From: Trametopsis cervina
Taxonomy: Eukaryota > Basidiomycota > Agaricomycetes > Polyporales > Irpicaceae
Direction: 5' to 3'
Assembly (NCBI GenBank): GCA_022385755.1
Contig: MU278354.1
Coordinates: 1,070,805-1,134,804, forward strand
DNA length: 64,000 nucleotides
This document shows positions 25,429-35,724 of this stretch, in pieces. Below the pieces are notes generated by a model. It was not told where the DNA came from. It searched no databases and was given only the letters and a program-made list of their open reading frames with translations. The position numbers and the translations under genes were made by a program. Within the stretch, counting starts at the first letter, position 1; the number at the start of each line of letters is the position of its first letter.

Positions 25429-27341
25429 ATGTCCTCCGCGCCACGAAAGCAAGCGCCGCGAATTGCACGTCCCGCCGCTCGCTACTGGAAAGGCAAGGTC
25501 CCAAAAGGCGTTGACGCGGTCGCGTCAGACTCGGACGAAGATGACGAAGGGGAGGTTCAGGAAGGAGATGAAGAGGGGGATGTGCTGATACGCGATGTTG
25601 GGGCTGATGAGGACGGGCAGGAGGACGAGGATGGACTGGAGGTGAAGGCTGCGGCAAGGAAGGCGAAAGCGGGGATTAATGTTGCGCTGAGGGACGTGAA
25701 TATCTCGAAGGAGGGGAAGGTTATTGTTGCGGGAAGGGAAGAAGTTGGGAGGACGGAAGCTGAGCTTGGTGAGCTCATTCATCGGCATGCAGCGGAGGAC
25801 GTTGAGTGATTCTGACATGTTCCTGTTGTTATCAGAAGAGGAAGAGGAGGATGAAGAAGAGGAAGAAGCAGAAGAGGAGGAGGAGGTATGTGTATGATTT
25901 GGTTATATGCTTGAGTCTTCAGTGAATATCTTACGCCCAGGAAAGTGAAGAAGAGTCTGAATCTGAATCAGAGGACGAGCCACCCAAACCTCAGTTCAGA
26001 CCAGTATTTGTTCCAAAGTGAGTTGCATGACTATGAGTTTACATTTGTATACTTATAGCTTCAATACAGACGAGGTCGTGCTACCGTCGCTGAAGAGGCT
26101 GCGTTAGCTCAGTATACGGAAGAGGCACAGAAACGGAAAGAAGCTGAAGCTGAGGAGCGACGGAAACAGAGCCACGATCTGGTTGCTGAGAGCATTCGGC
26201 GAGAACTAGCTGAAAGTGCGTCGCTGTTTACTGTTACATGTCACAACGGATATCTGACGGCCTATATTGGATTGTTTGTAGAAGAAAAAGAGGCCGAAGT
26301 ACCCGATGTGGATGACACCGATGGACTGAACCCCGAGGAAGAGTTTGAGGCCTGGCGGTTGAGGGAGCTTGCACGTATTAAGCGTGATAAGGAGGATGAA
26401 GTCAGACGGGAACTGGAACGAGAAGAGATCGAGAGACGAAGAGCGCTGCCTGAGGAACAGAGACTGAAGGAGGACATGGAGCACGCCGAGAAGAGTCGAG
26501 CGGAAAAGCCCAAGGGCCAACAGAAGTTCTTGCAGAAATACTGGCACAAAGGTGCCTTCCATCAGGTAAGTGGTCGTACATCGAGATTATACCGAGGAAC
26601 TCAATGTTGTCGCGTTGTAGGACGTGGAGATATTACAGCGGCACGATTTCACGGAGGCTACAGAGTCTACGGTCGATGTCTCAATGCTACCAAAGGTGAT
26701 GCAAGTCAAGAACTTTGGTAAACGTGGTCGGACAAAGTACACGCATCTGCTAGACCAGGACACCACGGCTTCGACAGGCGGCTTCGGCGGTGCAGCTCCC
26801 GTGAAGTCTGGGGGAACGTCGACTGCTGCAGCTGGAGGAGGGTGCTTCCTATGCGGTGGACCGCACTTGAAAAAAGGTATGGTGCCGCTATGATAGCTCA
26901 CGCTCATCTCATGCTAATGTGCTTTTAGACTGTCCTCAGAATAACAACCTTCCGCCCAACAGGATAGGGACTGGCGCCAACAGTACATCATTCGGTGGGA
27001 CACGAGAATGGGGTACACGCAAGGATGGAGAGGGTGCCTCAGGGAAGGGATTGTGGCGAGACCGCGAGGAAGGCGGCGGGAGGGACCCGCGTGAGGAGCG
27101 CGGTGACTGGCGAGATGACCGAGAGCGCTATGACAGGCGCGAGAGGCCAGATGAGCGGGATGGTGGGCGGGGCGGTCGAGGGCGGTACGACAGGCAGTAC
27201 GACGACCGTGGCCCTCGGCGGCCGTCACCTGGGGGTGACCGCAGACGAGACGAGCGACGGCGGCACTCTCGCAGTCGGTCGAGAGAGCGGTCGGCGGATC
27301 ATGCCAGAGACGAGAAACGACGTAGGATCGCGGTCGACTGA
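25429..27341 (+). CDS. MFAP1: Spliceosome B-complex protein MFAP1 with CCHC zinc knuckle and RD/RE-rich tail
   Basis: Homologue of microfibrillar-associated protein 1, a nuclear U4/U6.U5 tri-snRNP/B-complex factor. About 500 residues in six or so exons (first exon 25429-25768). The N-terminus ([10 protein letters not shown]) leads into acidic tracts, including an almost pure Glu run encoded near 25836-25885. The central coiled, charged region follows ([20 protein letters not shown]). The family signature block is then [11 protein letters not shown] and [20 protein letters not shown] with THLLDQDTT. Downstream is a single zinc knuckle ([13 protein letters not shown], Cys-X2-Cys-X4-His-X4-Cys), split by an intron after the lysines, and a 130-residue tail of Arg-Asp, Arg-Glu and Arg-Gly repeats ending SRSRSRERS. 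The tail suggests RNA binding or condensation with splicing factors. ATG 25429 follows a normal leader. Confidence 0.88.
25836..25885 (+). repeat. GAA/GAG purine tract coding poly-Glu in MFAP1
   Basis: Almost uninterrupted GAA, GAG and GAT codons at the start of MFAP1 exon 2. As a trinucleotide run it is prone to length change without frameshift. Confidence 0.7.
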
Positions 27342-27937
27342 GTTCGACTCCTGTGCGTGTCTGTCCTCTGTGTGTATTTTGCTTTCTATTTAGAGTGCCT
27401 GTCGTGGCTTGTGATTCACAGCTGCGAGGTTGATCGATAAATACTCTGAAACGACCAGTTAGCACAGCTGTAAGTACTGTAATGACCAGCGGTAACATCT
27501 ATAACAAATTTGGCTGGCCAGCGTCCCGAGAGATTGCTACAAGCCACCATCGGCTCACCAACAGCACACACGCTTCTCCCCAACGACTGTGCAATTCGTC
27601 CGTCCTCTGTGCAGTTTACGTGGCGGCTAGCTCAAGAAGCCGGAGCACGGAGAAAATTGAATTATGTGATCGCCCATGCGCTGCCATCTGCCAAGGCCTG
27701 AGACCGCAAATACACCCGCCTGGGGATGGATATCCCACTCTGCCCTCCTCTTGTCCCTCTTCACCCTTCCCTCACCCAGGGATGAGATCTTCCTAACAGC
27801 TCCCGACAAACACACTATTATTCGTCGACATCTCACCACATCTTTTTCTGCACCGCTGCGCGGGCTTGCTGGTAACTGACATCAACACCAATTCTTGCAT
27901 CCCCACGTAACCTGTTTCCCTCTACCGACACACGCCC
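27342..27937. other. Intergenic between MFAP1 and the FAD enzyme gene
   Basis: 3' flank of MFAP1 and promoter of the next plus-strand gene. Small frames on both strands carry nothing recognisable. Confidence 0.5.
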
Positions 27938-30137
27938 ATGACGAAACGGATTGTGAAAGTGGCCGTTATAGGCAGCGGCCTCGGAGGACTTACGGCGGCC
28001 TACAGGCTGGCGAGGACGCCCCGCGGAAGGGACGTTGAATTTGAGGTCCATGTCTTCGAAAAGGTGTGTTTCCTTATTGTCTTGCACCCTCCCAAGTCAT
28101 TCGTCATGTTCTACCACACATGCCGATTCAGCTTCGAGAGATAGAGCTATGATTGGGTTGCATCTTCTTCATGATAGCGTCGAAGCTGTCGATCATCCGC
28201 ACCCAATACCGTCCATAGTGGCAAACAAGTATCACTGACTATGCATCCCACCCTTACTAGACTTCATCCTTGGGCATGGACGCTCATTCTGTCTCTATTG
28301 CTCTCCAAGACGAGAAACCCGAACGCAGGATCGACGTGCCTATGCGTTCATTCCAAGGAGGTGCGCATCTCCCAATCCCGTTCCGTTCGGACTTATCCTG
28401 ACCTCCTCGCGGCAGGATACTACCCGCACCTGATATCACTCTACAAACACATCGGCGTGCGCTTTCGTAAAGCAGACTTCACGTACGCATTCGCCACGCT
28501 CACCTCTCCATCCTCTGCCCCGCCTTTGCACAAGACAAATGCGTCGCAACGGCGCATCTCAACATTCATGATTTACAACGGCGCGTCAGGGCGTAGCGGG
28601 ATGAGTGTCCCCTCGTCCTACTACCCTTCATCATCGGCAGACCATAAGTACCCCTCTCTAGTGGACACGCTCGCCGCGTGGGCCGCCTACGCCTCAGCAT
28701 TCCTCGTGCTGGTCCTATTCTACGCCCGGCTCATGCTTCACTCCCTTCCTATCCGCGCTACTAGAACACTTGGCACTAAACCGAGCTCATCGAGCATCCT
28801 GCTCCCGACAGCTCTCACAAGTCTCCTCTCCCACCTCCTTCGCACTTCCCTCCGCCTGATTCCTCTCCCCGTGCGCCCGCCACCCGAAACCACTTTCCGC
28901 CAGTGGGTCTCGCTCACGACTCCGAGTAGTCCGGTATCGAAGTGGGCGGGCTTGGACAGGTTATGGGAAGAGTTCGCAAGTGACATTCTGGTACCGCTGT
29001 TCTCTGCGGTGTGTACCGCCCCCGAAGGCGTTATATGGGACCATCCGGTCGAGGAGTTTCTCGGTACGCACTCTCCCCTTTCCCCCCTCGCCAGCAGCTC
29101 GTACTCACACGCGCTGTCTAGACTACGTCTTCCTAACGATCGGCACACACCATTACGTGGTCGAGGACGGCGTGCGCGACGTTGTGCGCCGGCTATCCGC
29201 GCCACTAAGCCAAGCAAATGTGCACCTCTCCACGCCCGTCCTCGCGCTCGTTCACAACCGCGATTCCAGCACGCCGGGCGGAGAAGCGACGATCGACATC
29301 CACAGCACGTCGCACACCGTTTTCCGCGGCTTCCACCACGTCATCCTCGCCACCCAGGCGAACCACGCGCGCTCCATCCTCCAGACATACCACGACACCA
29401 TCCCCTCCCCGAACACTCTCGCATCGAGCCTCGCGAACCACCGCGCAGCGGTCGCACAACAGCTGCACAACCTCGCCGCGTTCAGCTACGTCCCTACACT
29501 CGTCGTGAACCACACAGATAACACACTCCTGCCCGACGCGCCGCGCGACACGCGCGATCTCAACCTCATCATGGCCCATCCGTCCCTTCGTGCTATCCCC
29601 AGCGCAGGCGACAAGACCGGCGCGTGTGTACCGCCAGATTACGCGATGGCGACGCACGTCCTCGCCTCCTTTGGTCACGGCTCGAAGCCGGTGTATCAGA
29701 CGACGAACCCGGTGGTGCCTGTCGCGCCGGACGCGGTGCTGAGCGTCGCGCGCCTTGAGCGTGCGGTGGTGAGTGTGCAGGGGAAGGAGGCGCTAAGGAC
29801 GCTGTGGCGCGAGTCTGAGGATGATTCGCGGCAAGATGAAGGGGTGTGGGGGTTGAAGTGGGGATGTGCGGTGCAGACGAAGGGCATGCTGGGGCCTTTG
29901 CAGGGCGCTTGTTCGACGGGCGAGAAGGTGCAGAGGAAGGCAGACGATGGGAAGGGGATGGAGGAGGCGGAGGAGGAGGGGAGGACGCCGAGGATATGGC
30001 TGTGTGGGAGTTACGCGTATGGCGGGATCCCGCTCCTGGAGGGGTGTGTCGTCAGCGCGGGGAATGTCGTTGAGCAGGGCGTGTGGCCGACCGAGGGGAT
30101 CGAGGTAGGGAGGGAGAGGGGCGAGTTCAGCTGGTAG
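27938..30137 (+). CDS. FAD-dependent amine-oxidase-like oxidoreductase
   Basis: Flavoprotein of the NAD(P)-binding/FAD amine-oxidase superfamily; the substrate is unknown. Exons 27938-28063, 28261-28360, 28416 to about 29065, and about 29123-30137. The N-terminus has a dinucleotide fold (VAVIGSGLGGLTAAYRLA, GxGxxG). The second block (RRIDVPMRSFQGGYYPHLIS) is typical of this uncharacterised fungal group. A hydrophobic stretch near 28660-28745 (ASAFLVLVLFYARLML) may be a membrane segment. The family C-terminus is clear (IWLCGSYAYGGIPLLEGCV, SAGNVVEQ), contacting the FAD. The first intron is unusually long for this window (197 nt) and could hide a small exon. The 3' third is much more GC-rich than the 5' part. 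Related proteins are often annotated as protoporphyrinogen/amine oxidase-like, but no reaction can be inferred here. Confidence 0.82.
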
Positions 30138-30666
30138 AGGGGATGTGCATATATGTACTGTTGGATATGTTGTGTTGTTGGATACATCGTGTACTTGCCA
30201 ACGTCGAGGAAGACAGGTAGAGTGTGCGTAGATCATGCTGTTTTACGCTTGTGAAGTATGCGTCTACGAGTCGCTTCGATTAGAGGTCTGGGGAGGATTG
30301 ATATGTCAAACTGGATGGTGCTAAGTTACAGTAATTCACTAAGTCTTACCACTCAATATAAAGACTCTCACAAATACGTGCTACCCGCTCTGCTGAATAG
30401 CGACCCGTGTAAAGGGCAGTCTGCAAAAAAAGACTCCAGCACTGTATCATTTCACCCCCGACTTACACAAAATTGCTCGTGTTCTACAGACGCAGAGGCC
30501 TCCGCGCGAAAGCATCACATACGTGTCCGTCTCGCTGTACTGTACATTGGATTCCGTTCCAAGAAAAGTGAGCTTCAAACGGACATGGATGTGATCTTGC
30601 GGTGCTGCGTGAATATTGTTGATGAATTAACACGACGAGAGGCGAGATAACGGAATGTGTTCACCT
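30138..30666. other. Intergenic
   Basis: 3' flanks of the FAD enzyme gene (+) and of the small gene on the minus strand. No supported gene or RNA. Confidence 0.5.
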
Positions 30667-31061
30667 TCAGTCCAGTTTCCACCGATTCCAGTATGCGTGA
30701 ACCGGAGATTGCACCATGCACACTGCAGGCAGTTCCATGCCCGAAGGTTGACTTCGTGGGACAACATCGTACTCCACATGCGCAACGTACTGTTTCAATT
30801 CGGACATCCTTTGTTTGAGGCGTTCTGTTACATTGGAGGGCGTAGGCGGCTTGATGACGAGACGCAACGTTTCGATTGCTCGACCGTCTTCTTTCCGCCT
30901 GACGAGGAAGTCTGGAAGTGCGTGGTAGGGACGGCAGGGCGCATGCAGTTGGAAGCGCAGATACACAGGTAGTGCGGCAAGTCGACAGCCCACCATAAGA
31001 AATGATGACATACTTCGTCTGCATCGGAAGTATGTTCGGCTTCGGACGATGTAAAGGTCAT
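30667..31061 (-). CDS. Small unrecognised protein, two exons
   Basis: An ATG at 31061 opens a short acidic exon (MTFTSSEAEHTSDADE) ending at a gtatgt donor. After an intron of about 100 nt with a ttccag acceptor, the frame continues as DFLVRRKEDGRAIETLRLVI and stays open to the stop at 30667 (ending AYWNRWKLD). The product would be about 95-100 residues, mixed charged, with no motif I recognise. It starts 63 bp downstream of the stop of the dual-specificity phosphatase on the same strand, so it could also be transcribed from that gene's read-through. The splice consensus is good but nothing else supports it. Confidence 0.4.
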
Positions 31062-31123
31062 GACTACCGCGGACCAGGACTCGTGGGCAGAGAATAGAGA
31101 GCCACAGGGCGATGATAGGTGCC

Positions 31124-31729
31124 TCATCCGGTAGGAAGCCCGTGCTGGGACTCAGGCTCAGTCGTAGTAGCGTCCTCTTCGAAAAGCGCAAGGCGGTCTT
31201 TCTCGCGCTTCGGGAGCTCGTCGACCTCGAGCGTCACGCGACCGTAAAGCTCGTTCTCCAGCTCCTTGAGCTGGCGCAGAAACCCAGGATTGGGCGATAC
31301 CTGCGGCCTGGTCCTCAGCACGAGGCCTAGCGCAGCCTTGAGCGACATGCCGTGCGACCGCATGAGGTATGCGGTGACCAGTGTCGGCGAACGCGAGATG
31401 CCCGCTGAACAGTGGACGAGGATCTTGCCATTCCCGCCGCTGCGCTTTGAGCCTGAAGGGCAGACGACGCCGTCGATTACTCTACATGCCTCATCGCAGG
31501 CGCTGGATATCGAGGAGGTGGGCGAGTCGTTTAGGGAAAGACGGTGGTAGGTGATACCCTCAACTTTCTGTGCGGGGGTCGAGCCAACGCTGAGGACGTG
31601 TGTGACGGAGTGGGTGATGAGGAATACTTTGTTGGAGGCTGCTGAACAGGGTCCTAGGTACAAAAATGGGGGAAGGACGAGCGAGACTGCGTCTGTGGAC
31701 GCAAGTTGAGCCTTCTGACGTTTTACCAT
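31124..31729 (-). CDS. Dual-specificity protein phosphatase (DUSP), intronless
   Basis: Cysteine phosphatase of 201 residues in a single exon, notable in this intron-rich window. The DSP fold begins at LVLPPFLYLGPCSAAS, has a likely general-acid Asp in LSLNDSPTSS, and the signature HCSAGISRSPT (HCxxGxxRS) with the following AYLMRSHGMSLKAAL helix typical of atypical DUSPs. No extra docking or lipid-binding domain is visible; the tail after about residue 165 is charged and probably disordered. Substrates (phospho-Ser/Thr/Tyr proteins, or RNA or lipid) cannot be inferred. The promoter lies to the right, in the gap before ATX1. Confidence 0.9.
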   Translation of the reverse strand: MVKRQKAQLASTDAVSLVLPPFLYLGPCSAASNKVFLITHSVTHVLSVGSTPAQKVEGITYHRLSLNDSPTSSISSACDEACRVIDGVVCPSGSKRSGGNGKILVHCSAGISRSPTLVTAYLMRSHGMSLKAALGLVLRTRPQVSPNPGFLRQLKELENELYGRVTLEVDELPKREKDRLALFEEDATTTEPESQHGLPTG

Positions 31730-32473
31730 GTATCGACGTAGCCGAGGAATCTGGTAAATATATGTCAGTAATGGTGTTTGTACTGCAAATACTGTTCATA
31801 CGCTGATTTCTTGCGCTTGTTATTTGGGCGTGACGGCGAACTTTCCTGAGCAGTGACCAGTGTGTGAGTCGAGTGCATGCAATCGTTGCCGCGCCCAATA
31901 GGTTTCCCTTACAACCGCCATCATCCCAAATTATGACGCGCCCACTTGTGCTGTTCTTCGTCCGTTGATGACATGAAACCAGGTGGGTACGCCAGACGCT
32001 GCAGCAAGCACTGGGACAACAAACCCGAGTAGACGTAGTCGATGGTCACGGTTTATCATACCGCCTTCCATCTCTCCAGGTGGTTGTGCTGCCTATCGAA
32101 GCACAACGAAGATGATAGAGTTCTATCTCCCGCATCCCACCTCGCTGGAATATTCCCACTAGAAACCACATTCACAGCATCGCCCCTGAACGTGGATTTA
32201 CACCGAGGGGCTTCGTAAAGTCTTACTTACTCTCAGTCGCGAAGACCCAAGGAGAAACGTGGAATTGCCCATGGTGTGTGTATCATGACCCTCTTGGGGT
32301 CCAGCTCCGCCACGCAAACTTGACGAACCGTTTCATGGCCTTCCACGTTATCCCCCGATATTAGAAGATGCGCACACGGCCTATATCATTGTTATCCTAC
32401 AACTGCGCTGACAAATCCATCCAGAACCCATACAAAGCAAGTATACTGCCCATCCGGACGAGGCGAGGATCAA
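31730..32473. other. Intergenic between DUSP promoter and ATX1 3' end
   Basis: No coding signal I can support on either strand and no repeat recognised. Confidence 0.5.
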
Positions 32474-32933
32474 CTATATCAAGGTCTCACCCGAGCGCAC
32501 CTGAGAATGAAATCAGCGTTCGTAGCTCGGACCCAAAGATAGCTCGTGTCGCAACATACCTCCTTGCCCGTCTTCTTGATCTTCTCCAGCAGAGTATCGT
32601 AGGGAATGGTGCCGGTGACCAAGACCTCTTGCTTGTCGAGACTGACATCGAAGCTCGACACGCCTATCGTCCAGCACATGAATATCCCTGTGAATTCAAC
32701 GACAGTATGTAGACGCACCTTCAGCCTTCTGCAGCACGCGGGTGACTGCACCAGTGCAGCCAGAGCAGGTCATCTGGATAACCGCAATCAGTTCTCGTTC
32801 TCGACAACGGGTGGTGACCGTGAGGCTGGAAAGTGCTGCACCTTGACATCGAATCTGTACTTGTGCTCAGACTGCACATGCAAAACATATTAGACCACAT
32901 CTCAAGTCCGATCCTTCAAGACAAGCATACCAT
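32474..32933 (-). CDS. ATX1: Copper metallochaperone Atx1
   Basis: Cytosolic Cu(I) carrier delivering copper to the Golgi Ccc2-type ATPase, and so to multicopper oxidases such as laccases and Fet3. Five exons splice to only 72 residues: the initiator ATG alone, then SEHKYRFDVK, then MTCSGCTGAVTRVLQKAE, then GVSSFDVSLDKQEVLV and onward to KKTGKE, then VRSGETLI. The metal site is MTCSGC (MxCxxC), and the basic face (KKTGK) that docks the ATPase is present. Length and fold match fungal Atx1. Each intron has consensus ends (gtatgc, gtgcag, gtgcgt, gtatgt donors). The first intron begins directly after the start codon, so translation initiation and splicing are tightly linked. Confidence 0.93.
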
Positions 32934-33504
32934 GTTGACTAGGGTCACGGAGTCAGCGATCAGCCACGTCAAGCTAGACAGAACACACGCACCAGGTTAA
33001 TAGAAATTACTTGGGATAAACAACAGATGAGGCGATGGTAGGAGTGCAGGTCAGGGTAGTGAACGATGACCGTTGCTGCTGGTCTCAGTATTTATAGAGG
33101 CCTTGGATGGCAGTGACCAAGCCTTGATCACTTAATAAGCATCGCAATAGGCGCCAATGCTCGCGTCGTTATCGCGAGAGATGCGCAGTGATTGGCTGTT
33201 TGACCCGAGGCTGATCCTCCCAGTTCTCATTCTCGCGATTCATATTGTAGCAGGGTCATCGTCGGGAACCTGTGGATACACGGGGATTGTATTCGGGATA
33301 GCCTTGTGACTGGGCGTCGTTGAAGAGCTTTACTACGGCTGAGTACGTTCAACTTACTAGCTTACTCAGTTACTGTAGGTCATGGTGACTGTCTCTATGA
33401 TCAGACCAGTTGGCAAATCGGCCACTTTCGATGAAGGGACCGTGGCCGTAATTGATAGCGACCATCAACACTATATATTGTATCTCAAATAAGGCAAAAA
33501 TATG
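32934..33504. other. ATX1 promoter region
   Basis: No gene seen. It contains the TATA-like element listed separately. I could not identify a convincing copper-regulator site by eye. Confidence 0.45.
33089..33096 (-). promoter_or_regulatory. TATA-like element upstream of ATX1
   Basis: TATAAATA on the minus strand about 156 bp before the ATX1 ATG at 32933; plausible core promoter. Confidence 0.4.
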
Positions 33505-33585
33505 TGCCCCATGGCTAAGTTGGTCAAAGCGTCCGACTGTTACGTCGCAATCGGAAGGTCCTGAGTTCGAGCCTCAGTGGGGCAG
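33505..33585 (+). tRNA. tRNA-Asn (GTT) with a 7-nt intron
   Basis: 81 nt including a short intron. The acceptor stem TGCCCCA pairs with TGGGGCA, with discriminator G. The D-arm GGCTAAGTTGGTCAAAG resembles fungal tRNA-Asn. The anticodon stem TCCGA/TCGGA encloses 14 nt; removing the seven bases CGTCGCA after position 37 leaves the standard loop CTGTTAA, anticodon GTT. The T-arm is CTGAG-TTCGAGC-CTCAG. Confidence 0.9.
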
Positions 33586-33587
33586 AC

Positions 33588-33592
33588 TTTTT
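33588..33592 (+). terminator. RNA polymerase III terminator of tRNA-Asn
   Basis: A run of five T starting three bases after the tRNA 3' end. Confidence 0.75.
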
Positions 33593-33707
33593 CCTTTCGT
33601 GGGTTCCAAACGGGTCAAGTATCATTGCCGAACATGGTTAAGATATTTCATTCTCTATCTTCCATGTAGCATAGGTATAAAGATATTGCTATTGGTGTCC
33701 CTCTAAT

Positions 33708-35517
33708 TTATTGTGCAATGGTCTCGACTCCAGTTCGTTGAATGGCAAGAGTAACAGCCTCCTCCACATCAGCCGCTTCAAACGTAGGTTCGTGCGCCGG
33801 AGGTCCTTCTGTTGGGTCGTAAACACCCGTACGGACAAGTACAGACCTCCAACCAGCACCGTTCGCACCGGCAATGTCTATAAATTCAATCAGTTGTCAG
33901 GCTCGGAGCCCACCATGGCACATACCTGATGCTGGGTTATCTACAAGGGATGGGTGATTAGTACATACGTAAGGTGCGCAGAGTAGAATAAAGATGCTTA
34001 CCACCAACCATGTAGCTATGAAATGGAGTAGAAAATATGAGTATAAGAGCTTAGGCGGCCGAACCCTGTCTCACACGTACATTTGGGGCATCTTCTCAAT
34101 CCGTTGACCTTGCACTTCAAAAATCCTATTTCTGAGGACTTCTTCCGCGAACTTGTATGTAGCAGTGGTTGGTTTTCCGAATTGAATTGTGGGGTAGGTG
34201 GATCCGGTGGCGGCCTGCAATGGAGTGAGATTCAGAAATTCTGGGAGTCATTGCTTATCGGAGGCTCATTGTACCTTGTATACAGCTTGGAACGCCTCCT
34301 TGAAGGCACCTTGACCAAGCCTGGGTCTATCAAATTCGTTCCTCCACAGGAGATCGGGATTGCAGAAAATAAGTTCGACTTTCGGCTCTGCTGTTGCAGG
34401 GCGGTATGGTCCGCCGATTATGCCACCGGACCTGATCACGTCTAAGGTAACTTGTGTATCCAATGCCCAGTTTCTTGGGTCGTGGAACACCAGGACAGCA
34501 CGAATAGGCGTCGACGAGAAGTCTACAGGCTGTTCAAATTGTAAGAATCGGATAGACCAGAAGGGCAAGACCGAATACCTTGACACTCGCGAGTTCGGCC
34601 TCAGTGAGATCATGAAATGGCCATATACTATCTCTTCATCAGCAAAGAGGTCATAGTAGCTTGAGATGCACGCACGCAGAATTCCAGGCCTTCACATCGA
34701 GAGTTGTGTAGACGTGTTTGAACCCATATCTGAATGTTGTGCGGAAACTCAATGATGAGTACCGCTGACCGGATGAATAGATTCTACCATCGTACCCTTC
34801 TGCAACTTTTCTCACTACGTCGTTCCGGCCCCCCAGCACTAGAACTGGCTCATCGGCATATTTATGGACCACACTCTTCAGAACGGTGTGGGCCTGAACA
34901 TATTGGGAGGGCCCGATCTGTATGAGAGAAGGGTGAAGTTAAAATGCTATATTTCTGCTCAGGTGTAGTGGTAGCTTACTGGGACCCCCAATCTCTCGGT
35001 TAACCGTTTGCATCTTTCTTCTTCCGACACCCCACCTCCGTTGGTGAGCTAAGTCCAGAGCAGCCAGTAAGTATTCATTCGAGGAGTGGTAAACGTGAAA
35101 ACCAACAAGAACGTAGGGTATTTTACTAATTACATTTGTGAGAGGTTAACAGGACGAAAGAGCGCAAACTCACACATTGAACGGGTTCGCGCCGTCAAGT
35201 ATTTTCAGAGCTCGCTGCGCCTGCGGCAACACTTTCGATCCCTGAATAAGGACCCCGTCCTGAGCTCAACATGTATCAGCGTACCAGCCAGCCACTATAA
35301 ACGAGCCGTACTATGTCAAACACGAATGCAAGTGGAGACTCCTTCGCACGCTTCAGCGCTGCGAAATATGAGAATAAATTCATACACCAGTCATCAGCCC
35401 AGACTCACCATCCCGTTGTATATATCGCACTGAAACGCTAGAGTGCGCAGCGCGACTACTCAAAGTCGCCCTAGAGACACAAGCACACCGACTTCGCAAC
35501 ATTTGCGAGACAGACAT
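33708..35517 (-). CDS. Mitochondrial HAD-superfamily hydrolase (CECR5/HDHD5, yeast YKR070W type)
   Basis: Haloacid-dehalogenase-like hydrolase of the CECR5 subfamily; its physiological substrate is unknown. ATG 35517 opens a mitochondrial presequence rich in Arg and Ser (MSVSQMLRSRCACVSRATLS). HAD motif I reads FVFDIDGVLIQGSKVLPQA and is split by an intron between DI and DG. Next come the motif-II-like LTNGGGVSEEE, the cap region (GPYRPATAEPKVELIFCNPD) and motif IV GDNPASDIAGANGAGWRSVL near the C-terminus. The protein ends TGVETIAQ. About ten introns of 50-60 nt interrupt it. An ATG at 35628 is possible but gives a hydrophobic head unlike a presequence. Its 5' end faces away from MRH4, which is also mitochondrial. 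Confidence 0.87.
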
Positions 35518-35724
35518 AGGCCACAGTTTCCTCCGTGACACGAGTGTTGAACGATACGTCACAAGTGATGCGGACCGAATTTGGCAGGCAGGGACCTCCG
35601 ATCCTAACAACACCAAACACAATAGCATAGCTATACGTAGATTTTAGAAGGGTGGTAGGTACGAATTAATGTGCTATGTACGATATGTATATGATGAAGC
35701 ACGTATACTATCCGTGAAGATGGC

